From: an uncultured Flavobacteriales bacterium
Lineage (GTDB): Bacteria > Bacteroidota > Bacteroidia > Flavobacteriales > UBA1820
Reading direction: 5' to 3'
NCBI GenBank assembly: GCA_902478645.1
Contig: CABSLV010000012.1
Span: 1-55,539 of the forward strand
Length of the DNA stretch: 55,539 nucleotides
The notes beneath the pieces were generated by a model. It was not told where the DNA came from. It searched no databases and saw nothing but the letters and a program-made list of their open reading frames with translations. Numbering within the stretch: the first letter of the stretch is position 1; each line of letters opens with the position of its first letter. This document shows positions 41,900-50,936 of the stretch, in pieces. The translations under genes were made by a program, and so were the position numbers.

Positions 41900-42337
41900 A
41901 TGAGAGCCGACAAATTCCTTTGGCAGGTGCGCCTGTTCAAAACACGTTCCCTGGCGGCGGAAGCCTGCCGGAAAAACCAGGTACAGGTGGACGGGGCAGT
42001 CGTAAAAGCCGCCCGCGAGGTCCATCCGGGCAACAAGATCCGCCTGCGGCGCAATCAGGTGTTTTTCGAATTCCTGATACTGGACCTCCCCAAAAGCCGC
42101 GTAGGCGCCAAACTCGTCCCGCTGTACCTGAAGAACATCACCCCGCCCGAGGAGATCGAACGGATGGAACGGATGCGTCTCTCCCGAACCGTCTATGTAA
42201 ATGCCTATCACGAAGGCCGACCGACGAAAAAAGACCGCCGGGACATGGAAGAATTTACCGAAGACTGGATCGACTTTTTCGACGAGGACGATGCGGACAC
42301 CCCGAACGATGTGGACGAAGCGGACGAGTCCTTGTAA
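41900..42337 (+). CDS. S4-domain RNA-binding protein (Hsp15-like)
   Basis: Protein of 145 aa. Residues 1-60 form an S4 domain (MRADKFLWQVRLFKTRSLAAEACRKNQVQVDG), followed by a basic middle and a very acidic C-terminal tail (DWIDFFDEDDADTPNDVDEADES). E. coli Hsp15 (HslR) of the same layout recycles stalled 50S subunits with peptidyl-tRNA. The acidic tail differs from the basic tail of E. coli Hsp15. ATG at 41900 begins the S4 domain; a -7 box lies at 41865-41872. Confidence 0.86.
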   Translation: MRADKFLWQVRLFKTRSLAAEACRKNQVQVDGAVVKAAREVHPGNKIRLRRNQVFFEFLILDLPKSRVGAKLVPLYLKNITPPEEIERMERMRLSRTVYVNAYHEGRPTKKDRRDMEEFTEDWIDFFDEDDADTPNDVDEADESL

Positions 42338-42353
42338 TAAAACAAGATCAGCA

Positions 42354-43556
42354 ATGAAAAAGATGATGAGACTATCTGCCGCCTTGTGGATCGTCGCTTG
42401 CCTGGCCTTCACTCCCCTTTCGGCCCAACAGACCATCGTGGAAGGCTTCGTGCGGGACTCGACCCAACGCGTCCCTTACGCCTCGGTGTACCTGAAAGGC
42501 CATCCCGACAAAGGCACCCAAGGGGCGAGCGACGGCTCGTTCTCCCTCCGGATAAAGGATACGTTGCTGCCCGATACCCTCGTAGTCTCGTTCGTGGGCT
42601 ACCACACGCAATACTACCCGCTCGTCCCTTCGTCCGACACGGTCCGTATCGAGGCTCTTTTGCCGCAAAATATCATCGAGCTGACCGGCCCGGTGGTCTC
42701 GGCCAAAGCCAAACGCCGCTACAAGGTACAGGTGGGCGACATTCTGGACCGCATCCGCGCCCGGATGGAGGAAGACTTCGCCCAGATCGAGGCCGTGTAC
42801 CGCGTGCAGACCAATACGTCGTTCTCCTCCTCGGACAAGATCCTGGCCTACCAGGAAAACCTGGTGGATACCTACGACCCGGGGCACCGACAGAAAGACA
42901 TGACCCGCCGCCTGAAGACCAAAGTGTATTTTGACCGGCAGGCCTACCAACGGATGCAGCAGGTCGATACCCTGCGCAACCTCGACCCTACGGTCAACAT
43001 CATCGGGCTGACAGTCTCCGAAGGCATGATCCGCAAGATCCTCCGCGAGAAGAACAGCAAATGGGAATACCTCGGACAGATGAACGACGAGATCGTGGTC
43101 ACGTACTTCGAGATCATTCGCTTTCTGGGGATGTTCCGCCTGGGACAACAGTTCGTCCTGTACGTGGACAGCCAGACGTACAGCCTCCGCCGCGCCGAGG
43201 CCATCATGGCCATCTACGTGAACATTCCCTTCGGAAAAAGGCTGCCCGAACAGGCACTACCCTACCTCAACATTCTCAACATCAGCGACCGGGAGTTCGA
43301 CAAGTTTCGCCTGAAGAAAGTCGAAGGCGAATTTCGCATGACCTCCCGTTTCGTCCGCCGGGGGGAAAGCCTCTACCGGGGCGACAGCTATTCGCAGGGC
43401 GAAGCCGTCATTTCCAGCAGCGGGAAAGGCCCCTCGCTGTACATCGGCCTGAAGAGCGACACCAAGATCCTGAACATCACCACCGAAAACATCACCCCCA
43501 TCACCGAGGAACAGACCCGGGAGAAACCTCAACTGATCGTCGTGGACGACTTGTAA
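42354..43556 (+). CDS. secreted protein with carboxypeptidase-like regulatory domain
   Basis: Protein of 400 aa. A signal peptide (about 1-24, ending LSAQQ) precedes an N-terminal CarboxypepD_reg-like beta-sandwich (about 27-105: VEGFVRDSTQRVPYASVYLKG ... VVSFVGYHTQYYPL). The remaining 290 residues resemble the uncharacterised C-terminal part of many Bacteroidetes periplasmic or outer-membrane proteins; no TonB plug or barrel is present, so it is not a receptor. Function unknown. It begins 16 bases after the S4-domain gene. Confidence 0.75.
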   Translation: MKKMMRLSAALWIVACLAFTPLSAQQTIVEGFVRDSTQRVPYASVYLKGHPDKGTQGASDGSFSLRIKDTLLPDTLVVSFVGYHTQYYPLVPSSDTVRIEALLPQNIIELTGPVVSAKAKRRYKVQVGDILDRIRARMEEDFAQIEAVYRVQTNTSFSSSDKILAYQENLVDTYDPGHRQKDMTRRLKTKVYFDRQAYQRMQQVDTLRNLDPTVNIIGLTVSEGMIRKILREKNSKWEYLGQMNDEIVVTYFEIIRFLGMFRLGQQFVLYVDSQTYSLRRAEAIMAIYVNIPFGKRLPEQALPYLNILNISDREFDKFRLKKVEGEFRMTSRFVRRGESLYRGDSYSQGEAVISSSGKGPSLYIGLKSDTKILNITTENITPITEEQTREKPQLIVVDDL

Positions 43557-43586
43557 CCCTACCCCCTGTTTTCCCGGCGAAAAATA

Positions 43587-43617
43587 TTTCGTATTTCGCA
43601 AAGTTGTATTACTTTTG
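43587..43617 (+). promoter_or_regulatory. promoter of the TPR protein gene
   Basis: TTTC at 43587-43590, 19-base spacer, TACTTTTG at 43610-43617; -7 is a full match, -33 is three of four. ATG is 43 bases further on. Confidence 0.45.
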
Positions 43618-43660
43618 CACCTGTTAAAGAAAAAAAAGAACCTAACATTCGCCTACCGAT

Positions 43661-44386
43661 ATGGCAACTTATCAAAGACCCAAAAGCACGAAGAACCAGA
43701 AAACGGATGCCGCTGAAAAAATCGTCGATCGTTTGGACAAAGGCGCAGGCCGTTTCGAGACCTTCCTCGAAAAATACAAGAAACAACTGACCTACGTCGT
43801 CCTCATCCTGGTCGTATTGGTATTGGGCGGATACGGTTATCACACCTGGGTAGCCAAACCTTCGCAGGCGGAAGCCACCGAAGAACTCACCTTTGCCCAG
43901 CAAGCCTATGAAATGGACTCGCTGCGCCTGGCGCTGGACGGCACTCCGGCCAACCCCGGACTGGTCAAGATCGCCGATCGCTACTCCTCTACCGACGCCG
44001 GCAACGTAGCCAAATACCTGGCCGGTGCCGCTTATTACCGCTTGGGGCAATACGAACAAGCCATCTCGTACCTGGAGAAATACGTCGGCAAGGATGAAGT
44101 AACGCCTGCCGAAGCCCTGGGAATGATCGGCGACTGCCACGCCCAACTGGACCGTCCGGAAGAAGCGCTGAAATATTACGAAAAAGCCGCCGCCAAACGC
44201 GACAACAGTTTCACCGCACCGTTCTACCTGATGAAGGCCGGCAACATGGCGATCTACCTCAAGAAATACTCGGTAGCCGAGAAACACTTCCGCGCCATCA
44301 AGGACAACTATCCCGAATCGGCCCAGGCAGCCACGGTGGACAAGTACATCGAATTCGCTGCCGGAGCGGCCAAGAATTTCAAATAA
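43661..44386 (+). CDS. membrane-anchored TPR protein (YfgM-like)
   Basis: Protein of 241 aa. A basic cytoplasmic N-terminus (about 1-42), one membrane helix (about 44-60, YVVLILVVLVLGGYGYH), then a TPR domain outside the membrane: YLAGAAYYRLGQYEQAISYLEKY, ALGMIGDCHAQLDRPEEALKYYEKA and a third helix pair near 190-225. The layout matches the TPR_21/YfgM family that interacts with the Sec/periplasmic chaperone network. Followed 28 bases later by ribH. Confidence 0.82.
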   Translation: MATYQRPKSTKNQKTDAAEKIVDRLDKGAGRFETFLEKYKKQLTYVVLILVVLVLGGYGYHTWVAKPSQAEATEELTFAQQAYEMDSLRLALDGTPANPGLVKIADRYSSTDAGNVAKYLAGAAYYRLGQYEQAISYLEKYVGKDEVTPAEALGMIGDCHAQLDRPEEALKYYEKAAAKRDNSFTAPFYLMKAGNMAIYLKKYSVAEKHFRAIKDNYPESAQAATVDKYIEFAAGAAKNFK

Positions 44387-44414
44387 GTCGTATCCTTACG
44401 ATATCCTCCCGAGC

Positions 44415-44918
44415 GTGTCCACAACCGATCTTTCTGCTTACGATCCCACCAAGGTTCCCCACGGAGCCGGCCTTCGCATAGCCATTGCGGTGTCCGAGTG
44501 GAACAGCGAAATCACCGAAAACCTGTACCGCGGAGCGTTTGAAACGCTGTGCGAACTGGGGGTAGCCGAAGCAGACATCCGCCGCTGGGACGTACCCGGA
44601 AGTTTCGAATTGATCTACGCCGCCTCTGCCCTGCAAACCTCCGGGCAGTACGATGCGCTGATCGTACTGGGAAGCGTCATCCGGGGAGAAACCCCGCATT
44701 TCGAATACATCTGTTCGGCCGTGGCGCAAGGCATCGGATCGCTCAACGTACGGGCCGGGGAACAAGGCCTCCCGCCGGTGATCTTCGGCGTGCTGACCGA
44801 CAACCACATCGACCAATCCCGCGCACGAAGCGGAGGCCGACTGGGCAACAAAGGCGTGGAATGCGCCGTGGATGCCATCCGAATGGGGCATCTGTACCGA
44901 AACTGGAATCATAAATAA
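44415..44918 (+). CDS. ribH: 6,7-dimethyl-8-ribityllumazine synthase
   Basis: Riboflavin-pathway enzyme of 167 aa that joins the ribityl-uracil and dihydroxybutanone phosphate; self-assembles into pentamers or capsids. SEWNSEITENLYRGA at the N-terminus, the VPGSFEL substrate loop (60-66), GSVIRGETPHFEY with catalytic His95, and FGVLTDNHIDQSRARSG near 130-146 are intact. The start is GTG; no ATG in frame precedes the fold. Immediately followed by the TPP riboswitch. Confidence 0.95.
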   Translation: MSTTDLSAYDPTKVPHGAGLRIAIAVSEWNSEITENLYRGAFETLCELGVAEADIRRWDVPGSFELIYAASALQTSGQYDALIVLGSVIRGETPHFEYICSAVAQGIGSLNVRAGEQGLPPVIFGVLTDNHIDQSRARSGGRLGNKGVECAVDAIRMGHLYRNWNHK

Positions 44919-44938
44919 ACCATATAAAAAACAGATCA

Positions 44939-45016
44939 ATTTAGGGGTGCCACAATAAACGGCTGAGATCATACCCTTTGAACCTGAACCGGGTAATGCC
45001 GGCGGAGGGACAAATT
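44939..45016 (+). promoter_or_regulatory. TPP (THI-element) riboswitch
   Basis: The conserved THI-box order is present: AGGGGTGCC near 44943, CTGAGA at 44963-44968, ACCCTTTGAACCTGA from 44973, CCGGGTAATGCCGGCG, and GGAGGGA at 45003. It begins about 21 bases after the ribH stop. About 95 bases separate it from the ATG of the TonB receptor. The expression platform may be the hairpin at 45043-45065 (cUUCGg loop) but no T-run follows it, so control may be other than intrinsic termination. Confidence 0.92.
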
Positions 45017-45110
45017 TTTCGACCTCTCACTTTTATTGTTCACGTGTCGGCCTTCGGGTCGCACGAAGGTACGCCCTTGCTTTTGTTTCACTTAAAAACA
45101 CGCTAAAGCA

Positions 45111-47477
45111 ATGGCTTATTTTTTTCGACGCGCTGTACTCTCGGCGCTTTTTCTCACCACAGTTTCCTTCTCTGCGCTCCAGGCGCAAAACACGGTAAAA
45201 GGCCGCGTTACCGACTCACAGGGAGAGCCCATCCCGGGCGCCAACATCACCCTGCGGCAAAAATCGCTCGTACGTGCCACCCAAAGCGACATGGACGGGT
45301 ATTACCAACTCCGGGACATTCCCTCGGGCAATGCCTCGGTAGAAGCCACCCACGTGGTTTACCAACCGGTAAAACGCTTCCTGACCGTTTCGGGCATCGA
45401 GACCGAAAATTTTGAACTCAAGGAAAACGTCGTACTCATGGACGAAGTCGTCATTTCGGCCACCCGAGCCGGCGAAGAAGACCCCTTTGCCCAGACTGTC
45501 GTCTCGTCCGAAGAGTTGCAACGCAACAACTACGGGCAGAACATCCCCTTCCTCTTGGGCGGGACTCCCTCGCTGGTCTTCACCTCGGACGACGGAACGG
45601 GATACGGCTACTCCTACATGCGCATCCGAGGCAGTGATGCCACGCGGGTGAACGTAACCATCAACGACGTACCGCTCAACGATGCCGAATCGCAATCCGT
45701 CTTTTGGGTCAACATGCCCAACATCGCCGCTTCGGCCGACGACATCCAGATCCAGCGCGGAGCCGGCACTTCGACCAACGGTGCGGCAGCCTTCGGCGGA
45801 AGCGTGAACATCCGCACTTCCCTGCCCTCGGACAAAGCCGGCGCGGACCTGAGCTACAACGTCGGATCGTTCGGTGCACAGAAATTCTCGGCAGCCTTCA
45901 CCTCGGGACTGCTCAACGACCACTACGAACTCTCGGGACGCTTCTCCCGCGCCTACTCCGACGGGTACATCGACCGGGCTTCCTCGGACATGAGTTCGTA
46001 TTTCCTCTCGGGCGGATACTACGACAACCGGACGACCATCAAAGTGCTGGGCTTCGGCGGAAAACAGACCACCTACCAGGCCTGGAACGGTGTGGATGCC
46101 GAAACGATGAAGACCAACCGGCGCTTCAACTCCTGCGGCGCCATCTACGACGAGAACTGGGAAAAGATCATCGGCTATTACGACGACGAGACGGACAACT
46201 ACTGGCAGGATCACCTTCAGGCTATCGTCAATCGTCGCATGGGCGATTTTGAAGCCGGCATGACCCTGCACTACACCTTCGGACGCGGATACTACGAATC
46301 CTACAAACAGGATGCCGACATGGCCCGCTACAAGATAGGGCCGATCACCGTGGGCGACCAGACGATCGAGACCTGCGACCTGATCAGCCGCAAGTGGCTC
46401 TACAACCATTTCTACGGAGCCACAGCCCGCCTTACTTACGACCGCAAGAAGATCACCGCTACCCTCTCCGGAGCGTACAACCGTTACGAAGGAGACCACT
46501 ATGGCGAGGTCATCTGGGCACAGTACACGCCCGATGCTCCGAAAGACCAGCATTACTACGACAACCATACCGACAAGTACGACGGCAATGTATTTCTCAA
46601 GGCCGAATACCGTCCGGTGGAAGGCCTCTCGATCTACGCCGACCTGCAGTACCGCAACGTAACCCTCAAGATGCGGGGCGTGGAAGATGAAGACGTACCG
46701 GTGAACATCACCCGGGACTACTCCTTCTTCAACCCCAAGGCCGGGGTCAGCTACCAGATTTCGGCCGCCCACCGCGTATATGCCAGCTATGCCCGTGCTT
46801 CGAAAGAACCTACCCGGGCCGACTTTACCGACTCGCCGGTAGCTCCGCGTCCCGAATACCTCGACGATTTCGAGTTTGGATACGGCTTTACCTCCTCCCG
46901 TTTCGATGCTTCGGCCAACATGTACTACATGAACTACCTCGACCAACTCGTACCCACCGGAGAACTGAACGACGGCAGTTACGCCATTCAGATGAACGTG
47001 GACAAGAGCTACCGCCTGGGTATCGAACTCCAGGCCGAATACCGCCCCGTCAAATGGTTTACCTGGAGCCTGAACGCCACCTTCTCTGACAACGTCATCA
47101 AGGGGCTCGAACTCTCCGACGGCACCCGCAAGGACACCAAGATCTCCTACTCGCCGGGCATCATCTTCAACAACCTGCTGACCTTCCGTCCGCTGGAGGC
47201 CATGACCGTTGCCTTTTCCAGCCGCTACGTAGGCGAGCAGTACATGAGCAACAACAACATCCCCGAGTCGAAGCTCGACGGATATTTCGTGAGCGATCTG
47301 GCCATCAATTACGACGTGCCCAAGAGCCGTTATCTGCCGGCTTTCACCGTCCGCGGACAGCTCAACAACGTCTTTAACGCGATGTACATCTCCAACGGAG
47401 CCATTTACGGCACGGACGCCTACTACTTCCCCCAGGCAGGGACCAACTTCATGCTCGGGGTGGACATCCGGTTCTGA
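45111..47477 (+). CDS. TonB-dependent receptor, probable thiamine importer
   Basis: Outer-membrane protein of 788 aa. A signal peptide (about 1-25, ending LQAQN) and an N-terminal carboxypeptidase-like domain (about 28-110) are followed by the plug (MDEVVISATRAGEE ... YMRIRGSDATRVNVTINDVPLND) and a beta-barrel to the C-terminal residue Phe (VDIRF). It takes up substrate using TonB-ExbBD energy. The assignment to thiamine rests on the TPP riboswitch 95 bases upstream; similar riboswitch-controlled receptors are known in Bacteroides (OMthi). No PnuT transporter or kinase is adjacent here. Confidence 0.82.
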   Translation: MAYFFRRAVLSALFLTTVSFSALQAQNTVKGRVTDSQGEPIPGANITLRQKSLVRATQSDMDGYYQLRDIPSGNASVEATHVVYQPVKRFLTVSGIETENFELKENVVLMDEVVISATRAGEEDPFAQTVVSSEELQRNNYGQNIPFLLGGTPSLVFTSDDGTGYGYSYMRIRGSDATRVNVTINDVPLNDAESQSVFWVNMPNIAASADDIQIQRGAGTSTNGAAAFGGSVNIRTSLPSDKAGADLSYNVGSFGAQKFSAAFTSGLLNDHYELSGRFSRAYSDGYIDRASSDMSSYFLSGGYYDNRTTIKVLGFGGKQTTYQAWNGVDAETMKTNRRFNSCGAIYDENWEKIIGYYDDETDNYWQDHLQAIVNRRMGDFEAGMTLHYTFGRGYYESYKQDADMARYKIGPITVGDQTIETCDLISRKWLYNHFYGATARLTYDRKKITATLSGAYNRYEGDHYGEVIWAQYTPDAPKDQHYYDNHTDKYDGNVFLKAEYRPVEGLSIYADLQYRNVTLKMRGVEDEDVPVNITRDYSFFNPKAGVSYQISAAHRVYASYARASKEPTRADFTDSPVAPRPEYLDDFEFGYGFTSSRFDASANMYYMNYLDQLVPTGELNDGSYAIQMNVDKSYRLGIELQAEYRPVKWFTWSLNATFSDNVIKGLELSDGTRKDTKISYSPGIIFNNLLTFRPLEAMTVAFSSRYVGEQYMSNNNIPESKLDGYFVSDLAINYDVPKSRYLPAFTVRGQLNNVFNAMYISNGAIYGTDAYYFPQAGTNFMLGVDIRF

Positions 47478-47501
47478 CGGACGGAATACCGATATTTTCC
47501 G

Positions 47502-47509
47502 TATATTTG
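47502..47509 (+). promoter_or_regulatory. -7 box of the thioesterase gene
   Basis: TATATTTG, full match to TANNTTTG, 23 bases before the ATG, no clear -33 element. Confidence 0.45.
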
Positions 47510-47531
47510 CCTGTCGAAAACACAGGCAAAA

Positions 47532-47906
47532 ATGAAAAAACCGTCGGTATTCACCCAAAAACACACCGTACAGCCTCAAGAGACTGCCGCAGCCATCGGC
47601 TCGGGTTCTCTTGAGGTTTTTTCTACCCCTTCGTTGGGGGCTCTGATGGAAAACACCGCCATTCAAGCGATAAAAGGCGAACTCTCCGAAGGAGAAACCA
47701 CCGTAGGTGCCGAGATCTTCATCGAACATCTGCGCGCCTCGAAAGTAGGCGAAACCCTCACCGCCACCGCCGAAATGAAAGCGCACGAAGGCAGCAGCAT
47801 CTTCATCCAGATCGAAGTGAAAAACGAACGGAACGACCTGATAGGCCGCGCCAAACACACGCGCGTGGTAGTCAATCCCGAAAAATTCATGCATCGGCTG
47901 GATTGA
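47532..47906 (+). CDS. hot-dog-fold thioesterase (FlK-like)
   Basis: Protein of 124 aa in the thioesterase superfamily that includes fluoroacetyl-CoA thioesterase FlK. GSGSLEVFSTPSLGALMEN holds the hot-dog helix with a Thr and Glu that the FlK group uses; GETTVGAEIFIEHL and GRAKHTRVVV follow the fold. The acyl-CoA substrate is unknown; fluoroacetate itself is unlikely. It lies upstream of plsC. Confidence 0.8.
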   Translation: MKKPSVFTQKHTVQPQETAAAIGSGSLEVFSTPSLGALMENTAIQAIKGELSEGETTVGAEIFIEHLRASKVGETLTATAEMKAHEGSSIFIQIEVKNERNDLIGRAKHTRVVVNPEKFMHRLD

Positions 47907-47955
47907 GTGCCCCCCATTTCCACCAAACATCCTTTAAAAAAGCATCCCAAGTCCG

Positions 47956-48696
47956 ATGATACGACTGATCCAAAACATCCTGCGCAAGATCTGGAAACTG
48001 TGGGCCGTCGTGGTAGCCAGCCTGGTTACCCTGATATTGGCCATCCCGCTGTTCATCTCGGTATCCACGCCGCGTTTCTACGGATTTTTCTCCATCCTGG
48101 CGCGCATCTGGAGCGTGCTGATCCTTTTCTGCTCCGGATTCCTTTTCCGGGTGAAAGGACGCAGCAAGATCGACCGCAAGCGGCAATACGTCGTGGTAGC
48201 CAACCACTCCTCCATCCTGGACATCATGCTCAGCTACGTAGCCGTTCCCCTGCCCATGATGTTCATCGGCAAGGAATCCCTGGCACGCATCCCGGTGTTC
48301 GGGATGATCTACCGCGCCTCCAACATCCTGGTCGACCGCACTTCGCTGGAATCCCGCCGCAGCGTACTGCCCAAAGCCAAGGCCGAGATCGCCCGGGGGC
48401 GCAGCATCTGCATTTACCCCGAAGGGACGTCCAAACACATCACCAAACGCCTGGTACCGTTCAAGGACGGCGCTTTCGTGATCGCCATCGACTGCGGCAT
48501 TCCCATCCTGCCGGTTACCTTCCTGGACAACTGCCGGCTGTTCCCCAGTGAAAAACCGGACGGCCATCCGGGTGTGATCCGCGCCGTGATCGACGACCCG
48601 ATCGAGACTGCCGGCATGACCATCGAAGACAAGGAAGCGCTCAAACAGCGCGTATTCGACCTCATCGATTCGCGCCTCGAACAGGCCGGACGATGA
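47956..48696 (+). CDS. plsC: 1-acyl-sn-glycerol-3-phosphate acyltransferase
   Basis: Membrane acyltransferase of 246 aa making phosphatidate. Two N-terminal hydrophobic segments (about 12-38 and 44-66), catalytic NHSSILD with His84 and Asp89, and the second substrate motif YPEGTSKH near 155. Its TGA overlaps the recO ATG by four bases. Confidence 0.92.
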   Translation: MIRLIQNILRKIWKLWAVVVASLVTLILAIPLFISVSTPRFYGFFSILARIWSVLILFCSGFLFRVKGRSKIDRKRQYVVVANHSSILDIMLSYVAVPLPMMFIGKESLARIPVFGMIYRASNILVDRTSLESRRSVLPKAKAEIARGRSICIYPEGTSKHITKRLVPFKDGAFVIAIDCGIPILPVTFLDNCRLFPSEKPDGHPGVIRAVIDDPIETAGMTIEDKEALKQRVFDLIDSRLEQAGR

Positions 48697-49412
48697 ACCG
48701 GATCGAAGGCATCGTCCTGCGCCGCATCCCGTACCTGTCCAAGGGCGTCATCCTGGACATCCTCACCCCGACGGAAAAAATCGCCGTCATCCTTCCCGGG
48801 AAAAACCGGGGACTCGCCGCCGAAACCCAACCGGGCAACCTGGTATCGCTCGTGGTGGGACATCCCCGCGGGTCGGCTCTTCCTCCTGTGCGGGAACTGG
48901 TCGCGGATACGGCTACGGCCGACATCTCGCGTTTGTCGCCCTACCGCTCGGCACAACTGCTGTTCATCTGCGAACTCACCGCCCACACCACCCGGGAACA
49001 GGAAAGCGGATCCCCCCTCTACGAACTGCTCTACCAAACCATCCGTTCGCTGTGCCACCAGGGGGAACGTTTCCTCTGCCTGCGGTACACCTACCAACTC
49101 GCCCGCCTGCTCGGTTTCGCCCCAGGCTACCCGGAAGGGGCCGACCGGAAATACTTTGACCTCCGCTCGGGCGTATTCGTGGCCGAAAAACCGCTGCACA
49201 ACTACTACCTTACCCCGGCCCATGCCGCCCCCTTCTTTGCCCTGGGCGACCCGGAAAAGAGTCCCGACTTCACCCACGAAAAAGACTACCTGAACCTTTG
49301 GCACATCTTGATGACGTATTTTTCCCTGCATATCGAAGGCTTCCAACGCCCCCGCTCGCTGGAGTTCCTGCAACAATTAACACGGATAGAGTATTTCCCG
49401 CCAAAGGAATAA
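48693..49412 (+). CDS. recO: DNA repair protein RecO
   Basis: Protein of 239 aa: N-terminal OB fold (MNRIEGIVLRRIPYLSKGVIL, TPTEKIAVILPG) followed by an alpha-helical domain (YELLYQTIRSL, LARLLGFAP). It loads RecA and anneals ssDNA in the RecFOR pathway. No zinc-binding Cys set is seen. Translationally coupled to plsC. Confidence 0.9.
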   Translation: MNRIEGIVLRRIPYLSKGVILDILTPTEKIAVILPGKNRGLAAETQPGNLVSLVVGHPRGSALPPVRELVADTATADISRLSPYRSAQLLFICELTAHTTREQESGSPLYELLYQTIRSLCHQGERFLCLRYTYQLARLLGFAPGYPEGADRKYFDLRSGVFVAEKPLHNYYLTPAHAAPFFALGDPEKSPDFTHEKDYLNLWHILMTYFSLHIEGFQRPRSLEFLQQLTRIEYFPPKE

Positions 49413-49502
49413 CGCAAATTTGCGTATCTTTGGCTTCGCTCAAGAAAGGTCTGTCCGCCCGGCGGACGACAAAACGACAACCAACCCACATATATTTTTG
49501 TT

Positions 49503-50843
49503 TTGGACATACTGATACGCATTCTTCAACTGCTGCTCTCGCTCACCATCCTGGTGACTATTCACGAATTGGGCCACTACCTGGCCTCCAAAGCCTTCGG
49601 AGCACGGGTCGATAAGTTCTACATCTTTTTCAACCCCCGTTTTTCGCTCTTCAAGAAGAAAATCGGCGAAACCGAATACGGCATCGGCTGGCTGCCGCTG
49701 GGCGGATACTGCAAGATCGCCGGCATGGTGGACGAATCGATGGATACCGAAGCACTCAAAAGCGAACCCCAACCTTGGGAATACCGTTCCAAACCCGCCT
49801 GGCAACGCCTGATCATCATCGTGGCCGGCGTGGTGATGAACGTGTTGCTGGCCTGGTTCATCTATTCGATGATGACCTACAAGTACGGCGAGACGTACAT
49901 CGCCACCCGCGACGTAAAAGACGGGATCGCCATCACGGATTCGACGCTGGCCTCCACCATCGGGCTGCGCCCCGGCGACCGCATCGTATCGATCGATGGC
50001 AAGGAATACGAGAATTTCTTCGACACGTATTCGGCCATCCTGCTCGGCTCGCAACTCACCGTACAACGCCAGGGACGCGACACTACGCTGACGATCCCCG
50101 TGGATTTCATCGACACGTTCAAGGACTACAACTCCCCGTACTTTTATTACCCGCGCGTACCGATGATCGTCGCCGCGGTGCCCGACTCGTCGATCAACGC
50201 CCACTGCGGCCTGCGTCCCGGCGACCGCATCGTGTCGGTATCGGGAACGCCGGTACCCTTTTTCGATCAGGCGAAGGAAGTCCTTCGCTCGCACGCCTCG
50301 GGGAACGTCCTGCTGGAAGTCCACCGGGCCGACACTACCCTGTTCCTGGGTGCCAAAGTATCGCCACAGGGCCTGTTGGGCATCATCAACGACCTTTCCC
50401 CCCAAACGCTGATCCGGCTGGAGATCCTCCCCGTTACGGAAAAACAGTACGGATTTTTCGCGGCACTGGGACGGGGCGTGGGCGTTACCGGCGAGAAGAT
50501 CGCCAATTATTGGGCCCAGGTCAAGAAACTGGTCAATCCCGAAAGCGGCGCGTACAAAAGCGTGGGCAGCGTCATCACGATGGGCAGCCTCTTCCCGCCC
50601 GTGTGGGATTGGACGGCCTTTTGGCAACTGACCGCCTTTCTGTCCATCATGCTGGCGGTGATCAACATCCTGCCGATCCCGGCCTTGGACGGAGGACACG
50701 CCGTCTTTATCCTCTACGAGATGATCACCCGGCGGCAACCTTCGGAAAAGGTCCTCGAATGGGCGCAAATGGTAGGCTTCGTCATCCTGATCCTGATCAT
50801 GGTGCTGGCCTTCGGCAACGACATCCTGCGGCTGTTCCAATAA
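49503..50843 (+). CDS. rseP: site-2 metalloprotease RseP, two PDZ domains
   Basis: Intramembrane protease of 446 aa. The HEXXH motif is HELGH at residue 21 in the first helix, which matches the position in E. coli RseP and supports the TTG start at 49503, since no nearby ATG exists. Two PDZ-like domains contain GLRPGDRIVSIDG and GLRPGDRIVSVSG. The C-terminal helices carry NILPIPALDGGH, where Asp is the third zinc ligand. It cleaves anti-sigma or signal peptides within the membrane. A -7-like TATTTTTG at 49493-49500 is too close to be its promoter; TATCTTTG at 49425-49432 is a better candidate. Confidence 0.93.
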   Translation: MDILIRILQLLLSLTILVTIHELGHYLASKAFGARVDKFYIFFNPRFSLFKKKIGETEYGIGWLPLGGYCKIAGMVDESMDTEALKSEPQPWEYRSKPAWQRLIIIVAGVVMNVLLAWFIYSMMTYKYGETYIATRDVKDGIAITDSTLASTIGLRPGDRIVSIDGKEYENFFDTYSAILLGSQLTVQRQGRDTTLTIPVDFIDTFKDYNSPYFYYPRVPMIVAAVPDSSINAHCGLRPGDRIVSVSGTPVPFFDQAKEVLRSHASGNVLLEVHRADTTLFLGAKVSPQGLLGIINDLSPQTLIRLEILPVTEKQYGFFAALGRGVGVTGEKIANYWAQVKKLVNPESGAYKSVGSVITMGSLFPPVWDWTAFWQLTAFLSIMLAVINILPIPALDGGHAVFILYEMITRRQPSEKVLEWAQMVGFVILILIMVLAFGNDILRLFQ

Positions 50844-50936
50844 CATTCCCGGGACGTCTCCCGATGTTTTCCCGCCTTGAAATAGTCCGGAGGCAAAAAA
50901 TCGTGCCGGAATTAGGATATATCGAAAAAATAATAG

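Noticed and set aside
45216..47930. 904-codon minus-strand open frame opposite the TonB receptor
   Set aside because: Low-complexity Val/Gly/Phe-rich shadow of a clear receptor gene that also crosses the thioesterase gene.
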